From contig DASTBA010000044.1 of assembly GCA_035712285.1 (NCBI GenBank), positions 9,883 to 73,882 of the forward strand: 64,000 bases of DNA, given 5' to 3'. The notes under the pieces are model-generated. The model had not been told where the DNA came from and ran no database searches. It was given only the letters and a program-made list of their open reading frames with translations. The translations under genes and the position numbers were made by a program. Below are positions 43,636 to 52,999 of this stretch, in pieces. The DNA comes from CAMLHP01 sp035712285 (GTDB lineage: Bacteria; Gemmatimonadota; Gemmatimonadetes; Gemmatimonadales; GWC2-71-9). How positions within the stretch are numbered: position 1 is the first letter of the stretch; every line of letters starts with the position of its first letter.

Positions 43636-46600
43636 ATGAACGGCTCCGGCGCCGAAATGCCGTTCCTCGACCACCTCGAGGAACTCCGAACCCGCCTCCT
43701 CCGCGCGCTGATCGCGCTGGTGGCGGGTTTTGCGCTGGGGTTCTACCTGGTCCAGCGGTACCAGCTCGTCGGCGTCATCTCGAAGCCGATCCAGCCGTTC
43801 CTGGGCGCCACCGGCAAGCTCACGGTGCTCACGCCCACCGAGCCGGTGATGATCGTGTTCAAGCTGGCCTTCGTCGTGGGCCTCGTGTTCGCCGCGCCGT
43901 TCGTGCTCTGGCAGATCTGGGCCTTCCTCGCGCCGGCGCTGTACCTGAAGGAGAAGCGGGTCATCGTGCCGGCACTGTTCGTCGGCAGCGGGCTGTTTGT
44001 GGTGGGCGCCGTCCTCGGCTGGCTGTTCGTCGTCCCGCAGTCGCTGCGGGTGCTCTTCAGCTTCCAGACCGAAGCGCTCTCGCCGATGATCACCTACGAC
44101 GGATACTTCTCCTTCCTCGTGCAGGTGCTCATCGCCCTCGGCGTGTCCTTCGAGCTGCCCCTCATCATCTTCGTGCTCGCGTGGCTCGGCGTGGCCACGC
44201 CGGCCCGGCTCAACAGCTTCCGGCGGTTCGCCATCGTGCTGGCGTGCATGGCAGGCGCGATCCTCTCCCCCGGCACCGATCTCATCACGATGGTGATGTT
44301 CACCATCCCGCTGCTCATCCTCTACGAGATCGGCTTCCTGGCGAGCGTGCTGCTCAGCCGGCGGCGCCGGAAGGTGGAGGCCGCCGCCGTCCTCGTGCTG
44401 CTGCTGCTGGGCGCCGGCCGGGCGGACGCGCAGGGCGTGCCGGGGCGAGCCAGGCCGGCGCCTGCGGACACCGGCAAGCCCGCGCCTGCCGCCCGGACCG
44501 ACTCGCTGCGCCCCGATTCGGCGCTCCAGGCCCAGGGAACGGACAGCGTGCTCGACGCACTGCTGCAGCGCGCCGGCTTTGTGGTGACGAAGTACCGGGC
44601 GGACTCGGCGTCCTTCACGGCCAGCGACCGGCGGCTGGAGCTCAACGGTCATGCGCATGCCGAACGGGAGGGGGCCGTGCTCGATGCCCGGCACATCGCC
44701 TACGACCAGGCGGAGTGTCTCCTCACCGCGAACGGGAAGCCGGTCCTGAAGGAGGGCGAACGGACCCTCGCGGGCGAGGGAATCCGCTATGACACCTGCC
44801 GCAAGCGCGGCACGGTGCATGGCGGCCAGACGGAGTTCTCCGAGGGAGGAACGACCTGGTTCATCCGCGGGAATGTGCAGAAGGATTCCAGCTCCACGCG
44901 GCTCTTTGCCGGCTCGAGCGAGATCACCTCGTGCGTGCTGCCCTCGCCGCACTATCACTTCGCCGCCCGCCGCATCAAGTGGCTGTCGGGCGACATGCTG
45001 GTGGCGCGGCCGGTGGTGCTCTACATCCGCGACGTCCCGATCCTCTGGCTGCCGTTCATCTTCCAGGACACGCGGCCGGGCCGCCATTCGGGCATCCTGG
45101 TGCCCAAGGTCGGCATCAACGACATCTTCCGGACCTCCCGCACCTACAATCGCCAGATCACCAACATCGGCTATTACTGGGCGCCCAGTCCCTATCTGGA
45201 CCTCACGGCGCGCATGGACTGGTATTCGGGGCGCTATCTCCAGTTCGGCGTGGCCAGCCAGTATCGCGTGCTCAACCGGTTCCTGAGCGGGGCACTGGAG
45301 GTGAACCGGCAGTTCGAGTCGGGCGGGGGCAGCGGCTTCGGGGTGCGGTGGTCCCACCAGCAGGCGTTCAACATCTCGACCAACCTGAACCTCGACATCA
45401 ACTACCTGAGCAACACGAAGATCGTGGACCGGAATGCCCTCGATCCGCTCCTCAACACGCAGCAGGTGACCAGCAGCTTCAACTTCACCAAGCGATACGG
45501 GTGGGGGTCGCTGTCGCTGGGCGGCAATCGCCGGCAGAACCTGTCCGACAGCACCTCCACCACCCAGCTGCCGTCGCTCACCATCTCGCCCAAGCCGCTG
45601 GACCTGGGGCGGAACATCACCTGGACGCCGGGACTCAGTCTCGTGCGGACGGAGGACCGGAACCGCCCGCTGGCGCCGCTCCTGGTGTTCAATCCGGATG
45701 GCAGCACCGACACGGTGCCGCAGGTGGCCAGCAACCGGGTGACGTCGCTCAACTTCGACACGCCGTTCCGGATCGGCGGCTTCAACTGGCGGAACACGCT
45801 GACGATGCAGGACGCCCGCCTGAGCGGCCGGCAGGTGGACTCGCTGCGGCAGCCGGACCTGACCACGCCGGACCCGAACGACTCGGTCACCGTCTACACC
45901 ACCGCCCCCGGCGATTTCGAGACCGACCTCAACTGGGACACCGGCATCAACCTGCCGCTCCTCCTGCGTTCGACTTGGAAGTTGCAGCCAAGTGTCGGCA
46001 TCACCAACGCCTCGACCCAGAGTCCGTACTATGCGGTGCGCAACCGGGAAACGGGCGGGGCCTGGGTCTTCCAGAAGAAGCGCCTGCTCCTGAGCGCCAC
46101 GCTCTCGCCGACCTTCTTCTTCCTGTCCCGGGGCGGCATCGGGCCGGTCACGCGGTTCCGCCACAGCTTCTCCCCGCTGATCCGCTGGGACTACGCACCG
46201 GCAGCCACCGTGCCCGAGGCCTTTGCCCGGGCCGTGGTCGGGCCCAATGGCACGCCGGTGCTGCGAAGCGACGCCCGCCAGACGCTGAGCGTCTCGCTCA
46301 CCCAGAGCCTGGAGGGGAAGGGGCGGTCCAGGCCGGGCGATTCCCTGGGCGTCTCCGCGCGGAAGTTCCGCATCCTGAGCATCTCCACCAGTGGCGTCAC
46401 CTACGACTTCGAGCAGGCGAAGAAGCCGGGGATGAACGGGTGGACCACGCAGAGCGTCACGAACACCGTCCTCAGCGACCTGCTGCCGGGGTTCAACGTG
46501 AGCATCACGCACAACCTCTGGGCGGGGCAGGTGGGCGTGGACACTTCCCGGTTCTCGCCGTTCCTGCAGAACGTGAGCGCGAGCTTCTCCATCACGGGAG

Positions 46601-47127
46601 GGGGTTCCCGGGGGCTCTCGTCGCCGTTCGGCACCGGGCTCTCGCCCCGGCCGGGCCAGATGGATCCTGCCGGCCAGCCGCTCTACCGGCCCGGGATCGG
46701 CACATCGAATTTCGGCCCGACCGGCTTCGGCACCGGCCCGCAGAGTCCGGGCGCCTTCTACTCGAACGACCAGATTCCGATGGGCGGCGGCCGCCGGTTC
46801 TCGGCGAACTTCACCTACACGCTCTCGCGCCAGCGGCCCAATCCGCTGGCGGCCCCCGGCGCCCAGTCCTCCCAGCAGAACGTCAATTTTTCCACGGCAT
46901 TCTCGCCGACGCCGCTCTGGGCGGTGTCGTGGCAGACCCAGTACAACATCACCGAGAAGCGGTTCGAGTCGCATGTGGTCCGGCTGGAGCGGGACCTGCA
47001 CGACTGGCGCGCCGCCTTCAATTTCGTCCGCAATGCGAACGGCAACGTGGCGGTCTATTTTTCGGTGTACCTGATCAATCTCCCCGAGCTGAAGCTGGAC
47101 TTCAACCAGTCCACCCTCGGGAACTGA
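43636..47127 (+). CDS. Fused TatC translocase and LptD outer-membrane LPS transporter in one reading frame
   Basis: 1163 residues without a stop. Residues 1-245 are a complete TatC: FLDHLEELRTRL (10-21), TPTEP (66-70), FVLWQIWAFLAPALYLKEK, Glu173 in GVSFELPL, SPGTDLITMVMFTIPLL and six membrane segments. Then RRRRK (242-246), a hydrophobic core and RADAQ (cleavage suggested after Ala265) read as a signal peptide. Residues about 300-440 match the OstA/LptA-like N-terminal domain of LptD, and about 440-1163 are a beta-barrel with aromatic strands, ending in a polar C-terminus. GTG codons at 44347 and 44374 could let LptD start separately. A sequencing frameshift or true polyprotein are both possible. 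Confidence 0.85.
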   Translation: MNGSGAEMPFLDHLEELRTRLLRALIALVAGFALGFYLVQRYQLVGVISKPIQPFLGATGKLTVLTPTEPVMIVFKLAFVVGLVFAAPFVLWQIWAFLAPALYLKEKRVIVPALFVGSGLFVVGAVLGWLFVVPQSLRVLFSFQTEALSPMITYDGYFSFLVQVLIALGVSFELPLIIFVLAWLGVATPARLNSFRRFAIVLACMAGAILSPGTDLITMVMFTIPLLILYEIGFLASVLLSRRRRKVEAAAVLVLLLLGAGRADAQGVPGRARPAPADTGKPAPAARTDSLRPDSALQAQGTDSVLDALLQRAGFVVTKYRADSASFTASDRRLELNGHAHAEREGAVLDARHIAYDQAECLLTANGKPVLKEGERTLAGEGIRYDTCRKRGTVHGGQTEFSEGGTTWFIRGNVQKDSSSTRLFAGSSEITSCVLPSPHYHFAARRIKWLSGDMLVARPVVLYIRDVPILWLPFIFQDTRPGRHSGILVPKVGINDIFRTSRTYNRQITNIGYYWAPSPYLDLTARMDWYSGRYLQFGVASQYRVLNRFLSGALEVNRQFESGGGSGFGVRWSHQQAFNISTNLNLDINYLSNTKIVDRNALDPLLNTQQVTSSFNFTKRYGWGSLSLGGNRRQNLSDSTSTTQLPSLTISPKPLDLGRNITWTPGLSLVRTEDRNRPLAPLLVFNPDGSTDTVPQVASNRVTSLNFDTPFRIGGFNWRNTLTMQDARLSGRQVDSLRQPDLTTPDPNDSVTVYTTAPGDFETDLNWDTGINLPLLLRSTWKLQPSVGITNASTQSPYYAVRNRETGGAWVFQKKRLLLSATLSPTFFFLSRGGIGPVTRFRHSFSPLIRWDYAPAATVPEAFARAVVGPNGTPVLRSDARQTLSVSLTQSLEGKGRSRPGDSLGVSARKFRILSISTSGVTYDFEQAKKPGMNGWTTQSVTNTVLSDLLPGFNVSITHNLWAGQVGVDTSRFSPFLQNVSASFSITGGGSRGLSSPFGTGLSPRPGQMDPAGQPLYRPGIGTSNFGPTGFGTGPQSPGAFYSNDQIPMGGGRRFSANFTYTLSRQRPNPLAAPGAQSSQQNVNFSTAFSPTPLWAVSWQTQYNITEKRFESHVVRLERDLHDWRAAFNFVRNANGNVAVYFSVYLINLPELKLDFNQSTLGN

Positions 47128-47247
47128 CCGTCCCTGCGGTGAGACAGTACGGGCCCGCCGGGCTGGAGATGACCGGGCCGCCATCTGCCTCGTGCTGGCA
47201 CAGGCTGTGCGCTCGCGACCTTCATCACCCTCTGGAGATGAGACCTC

Positions 47248-48090
47248 ATGTACCGACTGTTCGCCCTGGCGGCCGCGGGCATCCTGGCGGCATGCAGTTC
47301 GGACTCGACCGGGCCCGGCACGCCCCCCCCGACCCCCAGCGGCCTCAGCTCGACATCGCTCGATGGGGCGGTGGCCCTGGACTGGCCGGACAACGCGTTC
47401 GAGGCGGACCCCTCGAACTTCAGCAACTACGTGGTGTACAGCACCAGCTACAACCTGGACCAGGATCAGTGCGGGACCGGCTGGAACGTGGAGGGAACGA
47501 CGGTCGCGCCGGAATTCATCGTGGGCGCACTGACCAACGGCGTGCCGCGCTGCTTCGGCGTGTCGGCGGTGAGCGTCGGCGGGAACGAGAGCGGGCGGTC
47601 ACCGCTGCGGAACGATACGCCGCGGCCCGATGCGCGGAACGTGGTCGTCTATGCGCGGCAGTCCCAGAACACCGGATCGGGCTTCCGGTTCTGGCAGGAT
47701 CTCAATGGCAATGGCACCGTGGAGAGCAATGAGCTGGGCCTTTCGCTCGCGGGCTCGGATGCCGGCGCGGACTTCACCGTCGAGCGCGACGGGACCGGCA
47801 ATCTGTTTCTCACGCCGGCGCGGGCCGGCACCACGGTGGCGCTGTACGGGACGGCTCCGGTAGAGGATCTCACGAGCATCGATATTGCGCCCGTCAGCGG
47901 GTACGATGCCGCAGGACTCGAGGCGCTGCCCGGGTGGGGCTACGTGTTCCAGATGACGGAGCCGGACGCGTTCTTCCGCTATGGGGCGGTGCGCGTCACG
48001 CACGTGGGGCAGAACTTCCTCATCCTGGACTGGGCCTACCAGACCGACCCCGGCAATCCGGAGCTGCTGCGCCGTTCCACCCATGACTGA
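47248..48090 (+). CDS. Putative lipoprotein with FN3-like and EF-hand-like segments
   Basis: 280 residues with lipobox LAAC (Cys16) after a short signal peptide and GGAGATGAG as ribosome binding site upstream. After a Pro/Thr/Ser linker, residues about 35-120 resemble a fibronectin type III domain (VALDWPDN, NYVVYSTSY, FGVSAVSVGGNES). DLNGNGTVESNE near residue 152 has the Asp/Asn spacing of a calcium loop. The remainder is strand-rich. Probably exposed at the cell surface or periplasm; function unknown. Its last eight bases overlap hutH. The 120 bases before it hold no convincing promoter or terminator. Confidence 0.7.
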   Translation: MYRLFALAAAGILAACSSDSTGPGTPPPTPSGLSSTSLDGAVALDWPDNAFEADPSNFSNYVVYSTSYNLDQDQCGTGWNVEGTTVAPEFIVGALTNGVPRCFGVSAVSVGGNESGRSPLRNDTPRPDARNVVVYARQSQNTGSGFRFWQDLNGNGTVESNELGLSLAGSDAGADFTVERDGTGNLFLTPARAGTTVALYGTAPVEDLTSIDIAPVSGYDAAGLEALPGWGYVFQMTEPDAFFRYGAVRVTHVGQNFLILDWAYQTDPGNPELLRRSTHD

Positions 48091-49606
48091 TGCCACGCTG
48101 GTGCTCGACGGCCGCTCGCTCACGGTGGAAGCCGTGGTGCGGGCGGCTCGCACGCCTGCCCTCAAGCTTGCCTTGGCGGCGGATGCGCGGGAGCAGCTCG
48201 CCCGGAGCCGGGCGCGGGTGGAAGCGGCCATCGCCTCCGGCGGTGCGATCTACGGGATCAATACCGGATTCGGCAAGCTGGCCAATGTCCGGGTGGCCGC
48301 CGACCAGCTCGACCAGCTTCAGGTGAACCTGCTGCGGAGTCACGCGGCGGGAGTCGGCGCACCGCTCCCGGCTGACGCGGTGCGGGCGCTGATGCTGCTG
48401 CGCGCCAACGTGCTTGCCCGGCCCACCAGCGGGGTCCGGCCCGGGCTGGTGGACGCCCTCGTGGCGCTCTTCAACAGCGGGCTGGTGCCCTGGGTGCCGG
48501 AGCAGGGCAGCGTCGGGGCGAGCGGCGACCTGGCTCCGCTCAGCCATGTGGCGCTGGTGCTGCTGGGCGAAGGGACCCTGAAGACGGAAGCCGGTGCCCA
48601 GGTGCCTGCCGCGGATCGGCTCTCCCGCGAGGGGATCACGCCGTGGCGGTTCGGCCCGAAGGAGGGCATCTCGTTCATCAACGGGACCCAGGCCCAGACG
48701 GCGCTGCTGGCGCTGCTGGTGCATGACGCCGAGCAGCTCTGGCGCACCGCCGTGGGAGCGGCGGCGCTGAGTCTCGAGGCGCTCCGCGGGACCCCGGTGC
48801 CGCTCGATCCCCGCATTCACGCCGCGCGCCCGCACCGGGGCCAGCTGGAATGCGCCGAACTGATGCGCGCACTGCTGGAAGACAGCGAGATTCGCGAATC
48901 CCACCGGGAGAACGATCCGCGGGTACAGGACGCGTACAGCCTGCGCTGCACGCCCCAGGTGCTCGGGGCGTGCGCCGATGCGATCCGGTTCGCCCGCGAG
49001 ACCGTGGAGGTGGAGCTGAACGCCAGCACCGACAATCCGCTGGTCTTCGAGAACGGCGATGTACTGAGCGGCGGCAACTTCCACGGGCAGCCGGTCGCCC
49101 AGGCGCTCGATGTGCTCGCCATGACACTGACGACGCTGCAGGCAATCAGCGAACGCCGCATCGAGCGGCTGGTGAATCCCGACCTCTCCCAGGGCTTGCC
49201 GGCGTTCCTGACCCGGGATCCCGGGCTCTCCTCGGGCTTCATGATGGTGCAGATCACCGCCGCGTCACTGGTGGCCGAGTCGCGGACCCTCTGCGTCCCG
49301 GCGAGCATCGGCTCGATCCCGACCGATGCCAACCAGGAGGACTTCGTGCCGATGGGAATGGCGGCGGCCTACAAGTGCCGGCGGATCCTGGAGAACGCGG
49401 CGCGGGTGGTGGGTGCTGAATTCCTGTGCGGGGTCCAGGGGATCGAGTTTCACCGGCCGCTCAAGGCAGGTCGCGGGGTGGAACGCCTGGCGGAATTGGT
49501 GAGGGGCCCACGGATCGGCATTGCCCCCCTCGATGGGGACCGTCCCCCGGCACCCGATCTGGAGCGCATGGCCAGCGCGGTCCTCGGCGGCTTGCTGTCC
49601 AGCTGA
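48083..49606 (+). CDS. hutH: Histidine ammonia-lyase
   Basis: Removes ammonia from histidine to give urocanate. 507 residues, as usual. The MIO cofactor forms from Ala146-Ser147-Gly148 in GSVGASGDLAPLSH. YGINTGFGKLANVRV, LLRSHAAGVG and NPLVF are conserved, and the SHAAG form favours histidine over tyrosine or phenylalanine. HutU, HutI and HutG are not adjacent, so the gene stands alone; a related aromatic ammonia-lyase or aminomutase is less likely but not excluded. It starts inside the preceding lipoprotein gene. Confidence 0.9.
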   Translation: MTDATLVLDGRSLTVEAVVRAARTPALKLALAADAREQLARSRARVEAAIASGGAIYGINTGFGKLANVRVAADQLDQLQVNLLRSHAAGVGAPLPADAVRALMLLRANVLARPTSGVRPGLVDALVALFNSGLVPWVPEQGSVGASGDLAPLSHVALVLLGEGTLKTEAGAQVPAADRLSREGITPWRFGPKEGISFINGTQAQTALLALLVHDAEQLWRTAVGAAALSLEALRGTPVPLDPRIHAARPHRGQLECAELMRALLEDSEIRESHRENDPRVQDAYSLRCTPQVLGACADAIRFARETVEVELNASTDNPLVFENGDVLSGGNFHGQPVAQALDVLAMTLTTLQAISERRIERLVNPDLSQGLPAFLTRDPGLSSGFMMVQITAASLVAESRTLCVPASIGSIPTDANQEDFVPMGMAAAYKCRRILENAARVVGAEFLCGVQGIEFHRPLKAGRGVERLAELVRGPRIGIAPLDGDRPPAPDLERMASAVLGGLLSS

Positions 49607-49627
49607 CGCCGGCAATTCCGCTTGTCC

Positions 49628-49653
49628 GGCCCGAGCGGCGGGCCTATCTTTTT
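49628..49653 (+). terminator. GC hairpin with T-rich tail after hutH
   Basis: GGCCCG (49628-49633), loop AGCGG, CGGGCC (49639-49644), then TATCTTTTT. The same bases also read as a promoter: TTGTCC (49622-49627), 17-base spacer, TATCTT (49645-49650), about 48 bases before the next gene. Either or both may be real. Confidence 0.45.
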
Positions 49654-49697
49654 CACCTCCAAGCGCCACGCCTGTTCCCCTCATTCCAGCCGGCCGA

Positions 49698-52010
49698 ATG
49701 AATCTAGAGAAGCTCAAGGACACGGCCCGGAAGCACGAGCAGAAGGAGGACTGGCGGAAGGCCATTGACGCCTACCAGAAGATCATCCAGCAGTTTGACG
49801 CCGGCCGTGACGCCGACGCCGACCTCACCATCTACAACCGGGTCGGGGATCTCCAGCTCAAGCTGAATGACCCCGGCGCCGCCGTGCAGTCCTACGAACG
49901 GGCGGCGGAGCTCTACGCCGAACAGGGATTCCTCAACAACGCCATCGCGCTCTGCGGCAAGGTGCTGCGGGTGAACCCGGGCCGGGTGCAGGTGTACCTG
50001 CAGCTGGCGCACCTGCACGCGCGGAAGAACGTCGTGTCGGAGGCCAAGCGGAATCTCATCGAGTACATGGAGCGGATGAACACGCTCGGCAAGCTCGATG
50101 AGGCCTTTGCCCAGCTCAAGGCCTTCGCCGACCAGCACAGTGCCAACCAGGACATCCGGATGATGCTGGTGGAACTGCTGCGGGCCGCCTCGCGCGCCGA
50201 GGAGGCGCAGGAGCAGCTGGAGAAGATCGCCACCGAGCTGGAGGCGCGCGGTGACCGGGCGGGCGCCCGGCTGACGCGCGAGCGGCTCCAGCCCGCCGGC
50301 AGGGAGGAGTCGCCGGAGCCGGCGGCCAAGAATGACCTGGTGTTTCTCGAGACCGGATTCGAGCCGCCGCGCGCGCCCACCCGCGAACCGGCAGCAGCCG
50401 CAGCGGCGCCAGAGCCAGTCCCGGTCCCGGCTCCGGCGCCGGTGGAAGGGCTGGAGGTGGTGGCTGGAGGGGCGGTACCGGGCGTGGAGGACGCGGCCCC
50501 GGCCCCGATTGCCGGGCTCGACGTATTCGAGCCGGCGTCGCTGGATGCTGGCACGGCGGAAGCGGGCCCGTTGCTGGATCTGCAGGCAGGGAGTTTCGAG
50601 CCGGAAGTGGCCCCGGAGATCGCGCCGGTGGAAGGGCTGGACCGCGTGTCGGCCGACGACGCCATGGCGGTCGGCGGCGAGCTCGACATCATCCATGCCC
50701 CCGACCTGGCCGATTCGCTGCTGGGCGACGCGCTCCCGGCCGAGCCGGAGTCGGGTGATGCGGCGGTGGAACTGACGGATACCGGGTTCACCGACCGCTA
50801 CCTGGATGATTTCGACATCGGCGATCCGCTGTCGCTGGAGTCCCGGCGCTCGGAGTCGGAGGACCTCCTCGAAGAGGAGGAGCCGCTCCTGCCGTCGCCG
50901 GAACTGGCGTCGGACATCCTCAGCCTTCCCGATGAGGCGGTTCCACCGGCACCAGCGGATTCCACGGCCCTGTCGGAGCTCCAGATTCCGGAGCTGGAGG
51001 ACCGGATCATTGACGATCCGGAGAGCGGCGAACTGCATCGCGCGCTGGCCGACCGCCTGGTGCGGGAGGCGGACCTCGGCCGCGCGGTCGAGGAATACCT
51101 GCTCGCCATCGGCGCTTTCGAGCACCATGACGCGTGGATGCCCGCGCTGGATGCGGTGGACGCGCTGCTCGAGGTCGAGCCCGATGCAATCCGGCATCAG
51201 CAGAAGCGGGTCGAGCTGGCCTATCGCAGTGGCGACCGTGACCGGCTGCTCGCGGCGTACCTGAGCCTGGCCGAAGCCCTGGTCCGGGCCGAAGCGCTGG
51301 ACAAGGCGATCGCGGTCTACCACCGGGTCCTCGAACACAATCCCGACAACGCCTCGGCGCGCGATGCGCTGACCTGGCTCGCCTCCGTGCAGCAGCAGAA
51401 GGCGCCCGCAGCCGAGGAGAAGCCGGTCGCGGCGCCGGCAGTCCTGCCCGTCCCGCCCGCCTCGTCCGTCTCGTCCGCCGGCTTCGTGGACCTGGGGTCG
51501 ATGGTGATCGAGCCGGGCGACCCGATGGACACGCGCATGCGGGTGGACGGCGAACGCCCGACCGGCGATGAGCAGAAGGACTTCCAGGAAACCCTGGCGC
51601 AGTTCAAGAAGGGCATCGAGGCGAACCTCGGCACGGAGGACTACGAGGCGCATTACGACCTCGGCGTCGCCTTCAAGGAAATGGGGCTCCTCGACGAGGC
51701 CATCGCCGAGTTCCAGAAGGCACTGCGGTCGCCCGATGGCCGGCTCCGGACCTCGGAGGCACTGGGCGTCACATTCTACGAGAAGCAGCAGTATGCGATC
51801 TCCGAAACCATCCTGCGGCGGGCGGTGGAGTCGCTGCCCGGCGGCGACGAGGAGAAAATCGGCTTGCTGTACTGGCTGGGCCGCTCGTCCGAGGCACTCG
51901 GCAAGCCGGCGGACGCGCGGCAGGCCTACGAGCGGGCCCTCGCGGTGGACATCCGGTTCATGGACCTGGGCGAGCGGGTGAAATCCCTCGGCGCGGGACA
52001 GCGGGCATGA
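49698..52010 (+). CDS. Long TPR protein with acidic/proline-rich central linker
   Basis: 770 residues, cytoplasmic by sequence. N-terminal TPRs about 10-200 (KEDWRKAIDAYQKII; YERAAELYAEQGFLNNAIALCGKVLRVNP), then a low-complexity region about 205-430 rich in Pro, Ala, Glu and Asp with repeated GLE/GLD motifs, and C-terminal TPRs about 435-770 (AIAVYHRVLEHNPDNASA; YDLGVAFKEMGLLDEAIAEFQKAL). The last block resembles the C-terminal TPR module found in FimV-like and delta-proteobacterial scaffolds. Role unknown; a polar or motility scaffold is a speculation helped by pilT further on. Its stop overlaps the synthase ATG. Confidence 0.75.
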   Translation: MNLEKLKDTARKHEQKEDWRKAIDAYQKIIQQFDAGRDADADLTIYNRVGDLQLKLNDPGAAVQSYERAAELYAEQGFLNNAIALCGKVLRVNPGRVQVYLQLAHLHARKNVVSEAKRNLIEYMERMNTLGKLDEAFAQLKAFADQHSANQDIRMMLVELLRAASRAEEAQEQLEKIATELEARGDRAGARLTRERLQPAGREESPEPAAKNDLVFLETGFEPPRAPTREPAAAAAAPEPVPVPAPAPVEGLEVVAGGAVPGVEDAAPAPIAGLDVFEPASLDAGTAEAGPLLDLQAGSFEPEVAPEIAPVEGLDRVSADDAMAVGGELDIIHAPDLADSLLGDALPAEPESGDAAVELTDTGFTDRYLDDFDIGDPLSLESRRSESEDLLEEEEPLLPSPELASDILSLPDEAVPPAPADSTALSELQIPELEDRIIDDPESGELHRALADRLVREADLGRAVEEYLLAIGAFEHHDAWMPALDAVDALLEVEPDAIRHQQKRVELAYRSGDRDRLLAAYLSLAEALVRAEALDKAIAVYHRVLEHNPDNASARDALTWLASVQQQKAPAAEEKPVAAPAVLPVPPASSVSSAGFVDLGSMVIEPGDPMDTRMRVDGERPTGDEQKDFQETLAQFKKGIEANLGTEDYEAHYDLGVAFKEMGLLDEAIAEFQKALRSPDGRLRTSEALGVTFYEKQQYAISETILRRAVESLPGGDEEKIGLLYWLGRSSEALGKPADARQAYERALAVDIRFMDLGERVKSLGAGQRA

Positions 52011-52999
52011 GGACGGAGCCGGCGGCCACGCCCACGCTCGCCGACCTGCAGGCCCCGATCCGGGACCGCCTCGAGGGCGTCACGCGGGAACTGCGCCGCG
52101 TGGTGGAAGCTGATTTCCCGCTCATCAGCGAGGTGAATTCGCACCTCTTCCGGATGCAGGGCAAGCTCTTCCGCCCGACCCTGCTGCTCCTGGCGGACGA
52201 TGCCACCGGCGGCCCCAGCGGCCGGGCCGTGGCGCTGGCCGCCATCGTGGAGCTGATCCACCTGGCCACGCTGGTGCATGACGATTCGGTGGATCACTCG
52301 GTGCTCCGCCGCGGCATGCCGACGATCAATGCGCTGTTCAGCCACCAGGTGTCGGTCATCATGGGCGACTACCTGTACTCCCGGGCGGTGATCGAGCTCG
52401 TGCGGCTGGACGATCTGGAGCCGCTGCGCGTGATGAGCCGGGTCACGAACGAGATGACGATGGGCGAGATGCGCCAGCTGCTGGCGCATGACCGGCTCTC
52501 GTTCGATGAAGCCGCCTATGACCTGCTGATCCGCGCCAAGACCGCCTCGCTCCTGTCCGGCGCCTGCGAGGTGGGCGGCATCGGCGCACCGGCGCCGCAG
52601 CGCGGTGCATTGGCCCGGTTCGGGGATGCGCTGGGAATGGTGTTCCAGATCGTGGACGACCTGCTCGACTACACCGAGGACGAGGCGATGACGGGCAAGC
52701 CATCCGGCCTCGACCTCCGCGAGCACAAGGTGACGCTGCCCCTCATCGCCGCCCTGCCGCGCATGTCCGAGGCGGGGCGGCGGGACGTGAATGCCCTGAT
52801 GCGGAGCGAGGAGCCGGATGCCGACCAGGTTGCCCGGGTAGTGGCCCTGGTGGCCGAGGCCGGCGGCTTGGAGTACGCCCGGGAGCGCGCCCAGCGATGG
52901 GCGGAGCAGGCCGACCGCGAACTCGACCATCTGCCCCCGTCATCGGCTCGGGAACTGTTGCGCTCGAGCGTGGTCTATGCCCTGGAGCGGAGGCGATAA
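52007..52999 (+). CDS. Long-chain polyprenyl diphosphate synthase
   Basis: Condenses isopentenyl diphosphate with allylic primers to make C35-C50 chains for quinones. 330 residues with the two Asp-rich motifs DDSVD (92-96) and DDLLD (217-221), GKLFRP upstream and KTASLL in the middle. The residue five before the first motif is a small Ala (87), which in this family allows long products. Likely hepta-, octa- or nonaprenyl; sequence alone cannot decide. ATG overlaps the TPR gene stop. Confidence 0.9.
   Translation: MRTEPAATPTLADLQAPIRDRLEGVTRELRRVVEADFPLISEVNSHLFRMQGKLFRPTLLLLADDATGGPSGRAVALAAIVELIHLATLVHDDSVDHSVLRRGMPTINALFSHQVSVIMGDYLYSRAVIELVRLDDLEPLRVMSRVTNEMTMGEMRQLLAHDRLSFDEAAYDLLIRAKTASLLSGACEVGGIGAPAPQRGALARFGDALGMVFQIVDDLLDYTEDEAMTGKPSGLDLREHKVTLPLIAALPRMSEAGRRDVNALMRSEEPDADQVARVVALVAEAGGLEYARERAQRWAEQADRELDHLPPSSARELLRSSVVYALERRR

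Noticed and set aside
43486..47184. A 1232-codon open frame on the minus strand opposite tatC-lptD
   Set aside because: It mirrors the codon pattern of the plus-strand gene, is His/Arg/Gly-rich without domains, and such shadows are common at this GC content.
47128..47247. Short GC inverted repeats as a terminator after lptD
   Set aside because: Stems are too short or loops too tight, with no T-run.
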